DNA of 64,000 nt, taken from assembly GCF_000277125.1 (NCBI RefSeq), contig NC_016946.1, positions 1,550,001 through 1,614,000 of the forward strand, given 5' to 3'. The translations under genes were made by a program, and so were the position numbers. This document shows, one piece after another, positions 27,701-35,326 of this stretch. The notes below the pieces were generated by a model. The model did not search any database. It was given only the letters and a program-made list of their open reading frames with translations, and had not been told where the DNA came from. This stretch comes from Mycobacterium intracellulare ATCC 13950. Its GTDB lineage: Bacteria > Actinomycetota > Actinomycetes > Mycobacteriales > Mycobacteriaceae. Position 1 is the stretch's first letter. Every line of letters begins with the position of its first letter.

Positions 27701-28667
27701 CGACGAATTGCCGGGCCAGCACGGCGGCCACCAGGATGCCCAGCGCGGCGAGCATGGGGTCGTGTATCGAATGGCCCGCCGCGTGCGCCCAGCCCGCCGC
27801 GGCGGCGAGGATCAGCGGCAAGTAGGGCAGCCACAGCCGGGCCCGGAACTCGGTCTCATCCGGCGGCGCGGGCGCGGGACGCTCGTGCGCGGCGGCCAGG
27901 GCCGCGAGCGCCAATAACGCCAGGCCCGCGACTCGGACCAGGTCGCCGACCCCGCCCGTGTGATAGCTGGCGATGCCGGTATAGAAGACCAGCGCCATGT
28001 CGGCGATGCAGATGGTCGCGACGCCAGCGGCGAGCAGGCTGCGGCTCGGCCGGTCGCCGGGACGAGCCCGGGAAAGCATCAGGATCGCCGTCGTCACCTG
28101 GACGATGTCGGCGAAGACCTCCGCCGAGGTCACCAGCCGCGCGCCGGAATGCTCCTGCAGCTGCGCTTCGACCACGAACACCCAGGCGATGACGAACAGC
28201 GACGTCGCCACGATGAGACCGTCGAGCAGCAGACGCCGGGGGCTCTTGCGAGACAATTGGGACAGCAGCACCAACGACGTCATCGCGCCGACCGGCCACA
28301 GCAGAAGGACGAACTCGGTTGCCGCAGGGTGGGTGGCGTGATCGAATTCCGGGCGCACGTCGTAGAACGCCCAGATGACCTCACCGGCCGCCCAGCCGAG
28401 CAGGGCCGTCACCAGCGCCAGCCATCCGTATCGTTGCCGCCGGGGCTTGAAGCGGGCCGCGCGCGCGGCGTATGCCGCCGCGATGGCAAGGCACATCGCG
28501 ATGACGAACCCGTTGATGGGGTGCGTCCCGTACGGGCCGCGCCATCCCCAGAACGACGACAGCACGATCAGCACGCCGGCTACGCCGTACACGGAGACGA
28601 GGACCCACCCGGCGGGTGCCGGCACCCCCGACCGCCGCCACGGATTCACCGCCCGCCGTTTCGTCAC
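24726..28667 (-). CDS. Membrane GGDEF-GGDEF-EAL protein with duplicated sensor module
   Basis: A 1313-residue cyclic-di-GMP protein. Two similar halves are seen. Half 1 has multiple membrane helices (about 20-325) and a GGDEF domain with the intact motif at residues 417-421; the inhibitory RxxD site before it is absent. A Pro/Ser/Gly linker (505-560) leads to half 2: membrane helices at 570-855, a degenerate GGDEF domain (GDDQF at 956-960) and an EAL domain from about 1060. The EAL domain keeps Glu1084 (EAV instead of EAL), ITES, DDYGTG, KLD, AEGVE and QGY, so phosphodiesterase activity is plausible. The GTG start follows GGGGAG. No paralogue of this shape is known to me in M. tuberculosis. 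Confidence 0.88.
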   Translation of the reverse strand: MTKRRAVNPWRRSGVPAPAGWVLVSVYGVAGVLIVLSSFWGWRGPYGTHPINGFVIAMCLAIAAAYAARAARFKPRRQRYGWLALVTALLGWAAGEVIWAFYDVRPEFDHATHPAATEFVLLLWPVGAMTSLVLLSQLSRKSPRRLLLDGLIVATSLFVIAWVFVVEAQLQEHSGARLVTSAEVFADIVQVTTAILMLSRARPGDRPSRSLLAAGVATICIADMALVFYTGIASYHTGGVGDLVRVAGLALLALAALAAAHERPAPAPPDETEFRARLWLPYLPLILAAAAGWAHAAGHSIHDPMLAALGILVAAVLARQFVVLVDNQNLLSEVAREAFRDNLTGLANRALFLQRLEQAVARRHPNGMPIAVLCLDLDNFKSVNDALGHPAGDELLVRVAGRLTAALGESGTIARLGGDEFAAVIEASVQESQAAAHRILDAFTGAILIDGIPIMVRPSIGFTVCTGASACTVDQLLRHADLAMYAAKREGGQCIRSFMPDLPLPYAFPASPDSGESDVAPPVDGGGGVATPQASPPVSDLATPTTNSPSGDVGDDAPRPPRGIRVGFAVLAVGVIAFAASSVAHPDAGHGMFSATTLYSALTVLAAGLVVLRAYRVSADRLAWSLIAAGMAFSAAGDIVYALFVPNGRSPSVADPVYLAYYPLVYAGLLLLMRARFKRLPIPIQLDSLVCALTLAAVAAAVTEGPMRAATSRTPATVWMGLVYPWIDLVLLALAAGMLPILGWRNDFRWALLMTGLVVFAVADVAYLFQTTAGSYRVGTLLDACWPASSLLIAMASWSPSSPTAPVPRHRFSPYVTPVTTSVVALGVIVLAHHSRPAATLAALSLVVATARFSLTFRDVSLLHTNAKHAMTDELTALPNRHSLASALTALPTTAPGPTSIPGRARARRALLLLSLSDFHEITDSIGRHFGDELLCHIANRLSGSVRRDDMLARVGDDQFAVLLADGANLTAASAQAGRLLEALSEPIALDPITVQVEGRIAIALCPDHCDHPQELLGRAETAMAHAESARSKIAVYDSSFEVYRNNDPNLIEDLRTALFDTDELKLHYQPKIDGRDGSVHSVEAVLRWQHPTRGTLLPEEVLPVAERAGLMRKISNRTLSMALKQVRCWREQGITLTVAVNLSTTNLLDIELVGTVERLLANYDLPADALILEITESALVDSARSRNTVAALQRLGIRISLDDYGTGWSSLARLQEVSVDELKLDRIFVTRLDHDARSVAIVRSTVALAHNLGADLVAEGVENKGTLDALHRYGCMITQGYVHTAPLPPDELRNWIANHTPEPHTSQSHRRA

Positions 28668-28811
28668 GCTTGAGCTCCCCTGTTGTGTGGTGAAGAAACA
28701 ACAGCATCACCACGAGTTACAGGGCATTAAACCGCTGCAGACGCGCGCTAAGTGTGGCTTTTGCCAGGTTGGTGCCGTTTCCGGTGCCGCCGAAGGACGG
28801 CCGCCACGGGC

Positions 28812-29246
28812 CTAATCCGGTTGACTTGCGTCGATACGGGCCAGTGCGTTGCGCAGAATCTGGCCGGTGGCGTCGCGGTCGGGGTCGCGGCGCAGCAGCA
28901 TTCCTTTGGCCACCGACAGCTTGTCGCCGTTGCGGCGCGGCAAGACGTGCAGGTGGACGTGGAACACCGTCTGGAAGGCGGCGCTGCCGTCGTTGATGGC
29001 GATGTTGGTCGCGTCGGCCAATTCCGTCGTGCGCGCGGCCCGGGCGATGCGTTGGCCCAGGGTGACCATTCCGGCCAGCGTCTCCGGCGTGGTGTCGGTG
29101 AGGTCGACGCTGTGCCGCTTGGGCAGCACCAGCGTGTGGCCACGAGTGAACGGGCGGATGTCGAGGATCGCCAGGTAGTCGTCGTCTTCGTAGATCCGGA
29201 TGGCCGGAGCTTCCCCGGCGACGACCGCACAGAACACGCAGGACAT
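28812..29246 (-). CDS. HIT-family nucleotide hydrolase (Rv1262c-like)
   Basis: A 144-residue histidine-triad protein. The catalytic triad FHVHLHV has His96, His98 and His100. A CVFC pair near the start (Cys3, Cys6) is the partial zinc site often seen in bacterial HIT proteins. It hydrolyses nucleoside phosphoramidates or dinucleotide tetraphosphates. The ATG at 29246 is the natural start; 84 bp divide it from the divergent amiB2. Confidence 0.93.
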   Translation of the reverse strand: MSCVFCAVVAGEAPAIRIYEDDDYLAILDIRPFTRGHTLVLPKRHSVDLTDTTPETLAGMVTLGQRIARAARTTELADATNIAINDGSAAFQTVFHVHLHVLPRRNGDKLSVAKGMLLRRDPDRDATGQILRNALARIDASQPD

Positions 29247-29329
29247 GTCGCCCACGGTACTTGTTGCCGCGCCGCGGCCCCGCCGACGCCAGCCCGGGCC
29301 CGGCCCAATTGCGGGGTTACGCTGCCGCA

Positions 29330-30718
29330 GTGAACGACGATCTCGCCTTCGCCGGCGCGGCGGCGCAAGCACGCATGCTGGCCGACGGTGAACTGACCGC
29401 ACCGGAGCTGCTCGAGGTCTACCTGGAGCGGATCGCGCAGCTCGACAGCCAGCTGCGGTGCTACCGCGTGGTGCTCGCTGACAAAGCTCGCTACGAGGCC
29501 GCCGTGGCGCAGGACCGCCTGGACGCGGGCGAACGGCTGCCCCTGCTCGGCGTGCCGGTCGCGATCAAGGACGACGTCGATGTCGCCGGGGAGGTGACGA
29601 CCTTCGGCAGCGGCGGGCACCGGCCCGCGGTGAGCTCCGACGCGGAGGTGGTGCGCCGGCTGCGCGCCGCGGGCGCCGTCATCGTCGGCAAGACCAATGT
29701 GCCCGAGCTGATGATGCTGCCGTACACCGAGTCGCTGACCTTCGGAGCTACCCGCAATCCCTGGGATCCCAGGCGCACGCCGGGCGGCAGCAGCGGCGGC
29801 AGCGCCGCCGCGGTCGCGGCCGGGCTGGCCCCGCTGGCGTTGGGCTCCGACGGGGGCGGGTCGATCCGCATCCCGGCGACCTGGTGCGGCGTGTTCGGCC
29901 TGAAGCCGCAACGCGACCGGGTATCGCTGGAACCCCACGACGACGCCTGGTACGGGCTGAGCGTCAACGGCCCGATCGCCCGCACGGTGATCGACGCTGC
30001 CGTGTTCCTGGACGCGACCTCGACGGTGCCCGGGCCCGAGGGCGAGTTCGTGACCGCGGCGACCCGCAGCCCCGGGCGGCTACGAATTGCGTTGAGCACC
30101 AAGGTCCCAACCCCGCTGCCGGTTCGGGTCGGCAAGCGGGAGTTGGCCGCGGTCGACGAGGCCGGCGCGTTGCTTCGCGACCTCGGGCATGACGTCATTA
30201 CGGCCGACCCGGAATATCCGGCCTCGGCGATCCTCACCAACTACCTGCCCCGCTACCTGCGCGGCATCTGCGACGACGCCGACGCCCTGGCCCATCCGGA
30301 ACGCCTGGAACCGCGCACCCGCAACATGGCCCGCTTGGGGTCTTTCTTCTCGGACCGCCGGATGGAGTCCCTGCGGGCGGCCGAGGGGGCCGTGGTGTCG
30401 CGGATCCAGGCGATCTTCGACGATGTCGACGTCGTCGTCACGCCGGGAACGGCGACGGGCCCATCCCGTATCGGCGCCTACCAACGGCGCGGCGCCGTGT
30501 CGACCCTGCTGAGGGTGGGGCAATACGTTCCCTACCAACAGGTCTGGAACCTGACCGGACAGCCCGCCGCGGTGGTTCCCTGGGACCTCGACGCAGACGG
30601 GATGCCGATGTCGGTCCAACTCGTCGGCCGGCCTTATGACGAAGCGACGCTGTTGTCGCTGTCGGCGCAGATCGAAGCCGCTCGACCGTGGGCCCTTCGC
30701 CGGCCGCCGGTGTCATGA
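29330..30718 (+). CDS. amiB2: Amidase signature enzyme AmiB2
   Basis: A 462-residue amidase. The Ser-cisSer-Lys triad is visible as Lys80 (PVAIKDD), Ser154/155 (GGSSGGS) and Ser178 (GGGSIRIP). The length is the same as that of M. tuberculosis AmiB2 (Rv1263). It hydrolyses an amide to acid and ammonia; the natural substrate is unknown. The GTG at 29330 is chosen because it gives the family N-terminus. The stop adjoins the ancestral stop of the convergent glycosylase gene. Confidence 0.92.
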   Translation: MNDDLAFAGAAAQARMLADGELTAPELLEVYLERIAQLDSQLRCYRVVLADKARYEAAVAQDRLDAGERLPLLGVPVAIKDDVDVAGEVTTFGSGGHRPAVSSDAEVVRRLRAAGAVIVGKTNVPELMMLPYTESLTFGATRNPWDPRRTPGGSSGGSAAAVAAGLAPLALGSDGGGSIRIPATWCGVFGLKPQRDRVSLEPHDDAWYGLSVNGPIARTVIDAAVFLDATSTVPGPEGEFVTAATRSPGRLRIALSTKVPTPLPVRVGKRELAAVDEAGALLRDLGHDVITADPEYPASAILTNYLPRYLRGICDDADALAHPERLEPRTRNMARLGSFFSDRRMESLRAAEGAVVSRIQAIFDDVDVVVTPGTATGPSRIGAYQRRGAVSTLLRVGQYVPYQQVWNLTGQPAAVVPWDLDADGMPMSVQLVGRPYDEATLLSLSAQIEAARPWALRRPPVS

Positions 30719-30749
30719 GAGCGGACGGGCCTCCGCAACCACTGCCCAA

Positions 30750-30872
30750 GCCGCGAGCTTGGCGCCCGGCGGCGCCGCGCTCGCGATCGGCTTGATCTAC
30801 GCGCGCCGACCCGCTTCGCCCGGCGGCGCCGCGCTCGCGATCGGCGCCCACGCCGCGAGCTTGGCGCCCGGC
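30750..30872 (+). repeat. Short GC-rich duplications at the glycosylase 3' end
   Basis: Two interlocked repeats are seen. A 21-bp unit occurs at 30750-30770 and 30852-30872, and a 27-bp unit at 30764-30790 and 30818-30844. Both copies of each are identical. On the - strand they encode GAKLAAWA and PIASAAPPG. The arrangement looks like a slippage or duplication event that extended and then interrupted the glycosylase reading frame. Confidence 0.85.
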
Positions 30873-31321
30873 CGCATCACGTGGGCCGGGCTGGTCGACG
30901 GCAGCCGGTGGCACTGGATCTCGTCGGGCGACACCACCCGCCGGCGGTAGAGCTCGGCGGCCTTGGCGCCGTTGAAGTACACCGCCGTGATGGCGGGGTA
31001 GTCGGCGAAGAACGCGCCAAAATCGTTGACCGTCAGGCTGGTTGGATCGATGGCCGAGTCGGAACTGCCGCGGCGGCGGCACGTGTGAAGAACATCCCAA
31101 AGCGCAATTCCGTGGGATTGCAGTCCCGCCAGGCGCCTGTCGTAGGGCGCGGCGGCGTCGAAGCCGAAAAGCTCACCGGTGATCGACCAGAACGCGTTGC
31201 GTGGATTGGCGTAGTACTGGTCCGCCACCAGTGATTGCGCACTGGGAAACGACCCCAGAATCAGCGTCCTGGCGCGCTCGTCGACGACCGGCGGGAATCC
31301 CCGCAGCAACGGTGTGCTCAT
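30797..31321 (-). CDS. Hypoxanthine/uracil-DNA glycosylase (UDG family 6-like) with remodelled C-terminus
   Basis: A 174-residue protein of the mug/UDG superfamily closest to DNA-deoxyinosine glycosylases. The first motif is [11 protein letters not shown], then NPRNAFWSI, and the last motif region is RLPSTSPAH. It should remove deaminated bases. The C-terminus ends in TAG at 30797 after [15 protein letters not shown]. Beyond the stop the same frame continues to encode a second GAKLAAWA and a normal-looking end, finishing at a stop on 30713-30715. ATG 31321 is chosen; GTG 31324 adds one residue. Its start is 40 bp from the divergent cyclase gene. Confidence 0.83.
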   Translation of the reverse strand: MSTPLLRGFPPVVDERARTLILGSFPSAQSLVADQYYANPRNAFWSITGELFGFDAAAPYDRRLAGLQSHGIALWDVLHTCRRRGSSDSAIDPTSLTVNDFGAFFADYPAITAVYFNGAKAAELYRRRVVSPDEIQCHRLPSTSPAHVMRPGAKLAAWAPIASAAPPGEAGRRA

Positions 31322-31361
31322 CACCTCACATCATGCCGCGCCCGCGTTGTACGTTGGCGAC

Positions 31362-32486
31362 GTGCACGACGGGGACGACCACACCATCGACGACCTGCTC
31401 GAAGGGCTCGAGGGAACCGCGCGCACGGAACGGGCCGAACTGGTGCGGTGGCTCTTCGAGCAGGGCATCACCGCCGAGGAGATCCGGGCGACCAACCCGC
31501 CTCTGTTGCTGGCCACCCGCCACATCATCGGCGACGACGGCACGTACGTGTCGACGCGGGAGATCAGCGAGACCCACGGCATCGACCTGGGACTGCTGCA
31601 GCGTGTGCAACGCGCCATCGGTCTGGTCCGCGTCGACGACCCCGACGCGGCCGTTCACATGCGCGCCGACGGCGAGGCCGCCGCCTTCACCCAGCGGTTC
31701 GTCGAGCTGGGCCTGGACCCCGAGCACGTGATTCTCGTGGTCCGGGTGCTCGCCGAAGGTCTGTCGCGGACCGCCGAGGTCATGCGGTACTCGGCGCTTT
31801 CGGCGATCATGCGCCCGGGCGCCAGCGAGCTCGAAATCGCCCAAGCCTCAAAGGCTTTGGTGACCAAAATCGCGCCCATGCTGGGCCCGATGATCCAGCA
31901 CATGCTGTTCATGCAGCTGCGCCACATGATGGAGACCGAAGCGGTCAACGCCGCCGAGCGCGCCGCTGGCAAGCCGCTGCCGGGCGCGCGCCAAATCAGC
32001 GTCGCCTTCGCCGACCTGGTCGGCTTCACCCGGATCGGTGAGGCGGTCACGCCCGAAGAGCTGGGGCATCTGGCCAACCGGCTGGCCATCCTCGCCCGCG
32101 ACATGACCGTTCCTCCGGTGCGTTTCATCAAGACCATCGGCGACGCGGTGATGTTCGTCTGCCCCGAGCCGCAACCGTTGCTCGACGTCGTCCTGAAACT
32201 GGTCGAAGCCGTCGACTCTGACAACGACTTCCCTCGGCTGCGGGCGGGCGTGGCCTCCGGCATGGCGGTGAGCCGTGCCGGCGATTGGTTCGGCAGTCCG
32301 GTCAACGTGGCGAGCCGTGTCACGAGCGTGGCGCGCCCGGGCACGGTCCTGGCGGCGGATTCGGTGTGGGAGGTCATCGGGGAGCGCGGTGAGTTTTCGG
32401 CATCGTTCGCGGGCTCCCGCCACCTCAAGGGCATCAAGGGCGAGGTCAAACTGTTCCGCATCCGGCGCGGCGATGCCGAGGACTGA
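31362..32486 (+). CDS. pH-sensing class III adenylate cyclase (Rv1264-like)
   Basis: A 374-residue soluble cyclase that makes cAMP. Residues 1-205 form the regulatory domain, which in M. tuberculosis Rv1264 inhibits the enzyme at neutral pH. The catalytic domain has metal-binding Asp218 (FADLVGFT) and Asp261 (KTIGDAVMF), purine-selecting Lys257 and Asp308, and transition-state Asn315 and Arg319 (SPVNVASRV). All key residues are present. The GTG at 31362 matches the Rv1264 N-terminus; an in-frame extension to 31314 would overlap the glycosylase gene. Confidence 0.93.
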   Translation: MHDGDDHTIDDLLEGLEGTARTERAELVRWLFEQGITAEEIRATNPPLLLATRHIIGDDGTYVSTREISETHGIDLGLLQRVQRAIGLVRVDDPDAAVHMRADGEAAAFTQRFVELGLDPEHVILVVRVLAEGLSRTAEVMRYSALSAIMRPGASELEIAQASKALVTKIAPMLGPMIQHMLFMQLRHMMETEAVNAAERAAGKPLPGARQISVAFADLVGFTRIGEAVTPEELGHLANRLAILARDMTVPPVRFIKTIGDAVMFVCPEPQPLLDVVLKLVEAVDSDNDFPRLRAGVASGMAVSRAGDWFGSPVNVASRVTSVARPGTVLAADSVWEVIGERGEFSASFAGSRHLKGIKGEVKLFRIRRGDAED

Positions 32487-32735
32487 CGGCCGCCGGCCGC
32501 GGTGACATCAATATGGGCAGGCCCGGTGCGACTCCAGGGGGCGTCTGACTCCGTCTTACGCGTGTCCTACGCGGCCGGATTCCTACCCCGTGTTCCGGCG
32601 CTTCGAATTGGTCGCTTCCCGGGCCTGCTTCGCTACCCAAAATACGCCGCACAACAGCCCGGATCAACGGGTTTTCAGGCGTGGAGATGTGTTCGGCGAC
32701 CGGCCCGTCTTTCGCCCCCGGCGAACGCTGTTCCG

Positions 32736-32768
32736 TTATACGTGCAACGGTGTAATCATGTAATCATG
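32736..32768 (+). promoter_or_regulatory. Promoter-like site and start-stop leader of the Rv1265-like gene
   Basis: TTATAC at 32737-32742 resembles a -10 box. The 8-mer TAATCATG is then repeated in tandem at 32753-32760 and 32761-32768. The first ATG (32758) is followed at once by TAA, giving a start-stop unit directly before the true ATG at 32766. The 279-bp gap before this gene holds no other clear feature. Confidence 0.4.
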
Positions 32769-33338
32769 AAAGCGCATCACACCCATGGGCGGCGGTACGG
32801 TCGCCCCGGAGGCTGGCAGCAAGCCCAGCAACCCGACGCCGGCGACGCCGCGGAATGGTTCGCCGGACGCCTTCCCGAGAAGTGGTTCGACGGCGACCCC
32901 ACGGTGATCGTCGACCGCGAAGAGATCACCGTCATGGGACGGCTCCCGGACACGGCGAGCGCCGAGAGCGGGGAGAGTGAGGCCCGCGCGGCGGGACGGG
33001 CGTCGCGATTCCGCGAGGAGACGCGATCCGAGAGAATGCACATCGCCGACGAAGCCCAGGATCGCTACGGACGCAAGGTTTCCTGGGGGGTCGAGGTCGG
33101 CTCGGAGCGAATCCTGTTCACCCACATCGCAGTACCTGTGATGACCCGGCTGAAGCAGCCCGAACGCCAGGTGCTCGACACGTTGGTGGATGCCGGCGTC
33201 GCGCGGTCGCGCGCCGACGCCCTGGCGTGGTCGGTGAAGCTGGTCGGCGAACATGCCGAGGAATGGCTGGCCAAATTGCGCGACGCGATGACGGCGGTCG
33301 ACGACCTGCGTGCGCAGGGTCCCGATCTGCAGTCGTAG
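32766..33338 (+). CDS. Rv1265-like cAMP-linked protein
   Basis: A 190-residue soluble protein, basic at the start (HHTHGRRYGRPGG) and then acidic to mixed. It lies between the cyclase and pknH, the position of Rv1265 in M. tuberculosis, where that gene is reported as cAMP-responsive. No catalytic motif is recognised. The ATG at 32766 is the second of two overlapping TAATCATG units; GTTATAC at about 32736-32742 is a -10 candidate, which would leave only a short leader. An in-frame extension to 32502 is non-family sequence. Confidence 0.8.
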   Translation: MKAHHTHGRRYGRPGGWQQAQQPDAGDAAEWFAGRLPEKWFDGDPTVIVDREEITVMGRLPDTASAESGESEARAAGRASRFREETRSERMHIADEAQDRYGRKVSWGVEVGSERILFTHIAVPVMTRLKQPERQVLDTLVDAGVARSRADALAWSVKLVGEHAEEWLAKLRDAMTAVDDLRAQGPDLQS

Positions 33339-33339
33339 C

Positions 33340-33364
33340 AATGCCGTGACGCCCTAACGGCGTT
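33340..33364. terminator. Hairpin between convergent genes
   Basis: AATGCCGT at 33340-33347 pairs with ACGGCGTT at 33357-33364 (seven of eight matches), with a nine-base loop that can add a further pair region ACGCC/GGCGT. It lies between the stops of the Rv1265-like gene and pknH. It could end transcription in both directions; there is no U-tract. Confidence 0.45.
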
Positions 33365-33381
33365 GGCGCGTAACCGTCCGG

Positions 33382-35148
33382 CTACTCGTCGGCGATTCTG
33401 GCGGCGATCTTGTCCGCGATCTGGGCGCCCTGGTCGCTGATGTGATACCCGCACGCGTTGATGTCGACGATCACGTTGTTGGCCACGGTCAGTGCGCGCT
33501 GGCACTCCCAACCGTCGGCGCCTTCCTGGGTGTCCATCAGCGTGATCTTCGGCGGGCTCCCTTGAACCTGAGCGAACGTCCACCGATAGGTCTTGCTCTT
33601 GTTCGTGACCGTGACCGTCTTGCCGGCGCAGCCCTTCCACTTCTCCGCAGAGTTCTCCAGGAAGCTCTTGGCCTTGTCGGCGGACGGAAACAGCACCACC
33701 GCTTGGTTCACCCAGTGGTCGTAGTTGTCGCCCGGCTCCGAGGACACCAGTCCACTCACCGAGGTGTAACCGGTGCCCGCATATACCGGGTCTTGGGTCG
33801 TGTAGAGCGCGCCCTGGCAGTCGGGCGTCGACACCGTCACCGCCGAATGGTCCGTCGACGTAATGGGTTTGCCCGGCTGCATCGTCGACGAGCCCATCAC
33901 GGTGTTGATATCGGACGGGCCGAGCAGCAGGGCGCTGAGACGGTCGGCCTCCAGCGGCGCGGGGGGTGGCGGTTCGGGATCGGGCCGCGTGACCAGCCAG
34001 ATGCCCAACCCGCTCCCGAGGAGAACGAACACCACGGCGACGGCCGCGACGATGAGCCAGACGTTGCGGCGGGGCCTGGGCGGGGGCTGACCCCACGGCG
34101 TCGCATTGGCGAACTGCGGCGGCGGGCCGCCCCAATTGGCGCTGGCGCCTTGGTAATACGGCGCCGCGGACGGCGACGGCGGCGGGGTGTTGAACGCGGG
34201 CTGGTACGGCCGGGGAGGCGGCGCGGTGCTCAGCCGGGGATCGGGGTTGACGGCCGTGGGCAGTGCGGCTTCCTGGCTGCGGCGCAAGATGGTGGCGGCG
34301 CGGTCTTGATCGGGGTGGCTCAGCGCCTGCTTGGCGGCCAGCGCGAGGTCGCCCGCGCTCGCGTAGCGGTCCTCGGGCCTTTTGGCCATGCCGCGGGCGA
34401 TCACCGCATCGAAGGCCTTGGGGATGTCCGGGCGCCGCTGACTGGGCGCGGGTATGGGGTCCATCATGTGGGCGGAGACCAGCATGCCGGCGCTGTCGGC
34501 CCGGTAGGGCGGCGCCCCGGTCAGGCACTCGAACAACACGCACGCCAACGCGTAGATGTCGGCGCGGTAGGTGACCTCGGCGTCGGAAAACCGTTCGGGC
34601 GCCATGTATTTCCAGGTGCCGACCGCGGTGCCCAGTTGGGTGAGTTTCTCGTCGGTGGTGGCGCTGGCGATGCCGAAGTCGACGAGGTAGGCGAAGTCGT
34701 CCGCGGTGACCAGGATGTTTTGCGGTTTGACGTCGCGGTGCATGACGCCGGCGGCGTGGGCGGCATCGAGCGCGGAGGCGATCTGGGTGATGACGGCGAC
34801 CGCGCGTGGCGGGGTCAGCGGGCCGAAGCGTTTCAGCACGCTGTCCAGGTCGGTGCCCTCGACCAAGCGCATCTCCAAAAAGATCTGGCCGTCGATTTCG
34901 CCGTAGTCGTGCACGGGCACCACATGGGGTTCCTGCAAACGTCCGGCGGTGCGGGCCTCGCGTTTCATCCGCTCGCGGAAGACGGGGTCTCTGCTGAAGC
35001 TTTCGGAGAGAAGTTTGACCGCCACGGTCCACTCTTTGACGGTGTGTTCGGCCTCGTAGACCTCACCCATCCCACCGCGGCCCAGCAGCCGTTTCAGGTG
35101 GTAGGGGCCGAACATCGACCCCGCCCGTGAGGCCTGCTCGTCGCTCAT
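33382..35148 (-). CDS. pknH: Receptor-type Ser/Thr protein kinase PknH
   Basis: A 588-residue kinase. The domain at 15-275 has the Gly-rich loop LGRGGMGEVY, Lys45, HRDVKPQN (Asp139), DFG at 157-159, activation-loop Thr170 and Thr174 (TQLGT) and APE at 183-185. A Pro-rich linker follows, then one membrane helix at 363-387 and an outer sensor domain to the end. Four Cys in the sensor (in DCQGA, GCAGK, WECQR and NACGY) fit its two disulfides. In M. tuberculosis the next gene is embR, a PknH substrate; here the next genes are the ABC exporter pair. Confidence 0.94.
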   Translation of the reverse strand: MSDEQASRAGSMFGPYHLKRLLGRGGMGEVYEAEHTVKEWTVAVKLLSESFSRDPVFRERMKREARTAGRLQEPHVVPVHDYGEIDGQIFLEMRLVEGTDLDSVLKRFGPLTPPRAVAVITQIASALDAAHAAGVMHRDVKPQNILVTADDFAYLVDFGIASATTDEKLTQLGTAVGTWKYMAPERFSDAEVTYRADIYALACVLFECLTGAPPYRADSAGMLVSAHMMDPIPAPSQRRPDIPKAFDAVIARGMAKRPEDRYASAGDLALAAKQALSHPDQDRAATILRRSQEAALPTAVNPDPRLSTAPPPRPYQPAFNTPPPSPSAAPYYQGASANWGGPPPQFANATPWGQPPPRPRRNVWLIVAAVAVVFVLLGSGLGIWLVTRPDPEPPPPAPLEADRLSALLLGPSDINTVMGSSTMQPGKPITSTDHSAVTVSTPDCQGALYTTQDPVYAGTGYTSVSGLVSSEPGDNYDHWVNQAVVLFPSADKAKSFLENSAEKWKGCAGKTVTVTNKSKTYRWTFAQVQGSPPKITLMDTQEGADGWECQRALTVANNVIVDINACGYHISDQGAQIADKIAARIADE

Positions 35149-35326
35149 TGCTCATCCTTCCAACCCGACCCCCGGCCCGCCGTCCCGTGGCAACGTTGCG
35201 GACGCACGCCCGATCGTCGACCCGTGACCGAGCAATCATGACGGTAAGCGCCCACCCGTCGCGCCGCATGATAACGCCGACAATCGGCGGGCCAGCATTT
35301 CGTGGCCGCGACGCCGGCCGCGGTTG

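Noticed and set aside
30750..30872. Repeats considered as a CRISPR-like or satellite array
   Set aside because: Only two copies of each unit, interlocked and inside a reading frame; no spacers.
33442..35130. 562-codon open frame on the + strand across pknH
   Set aside because: It mirrors the codon periodicity of pknH on the other strand, a common effect of high GC; no domain is seen.
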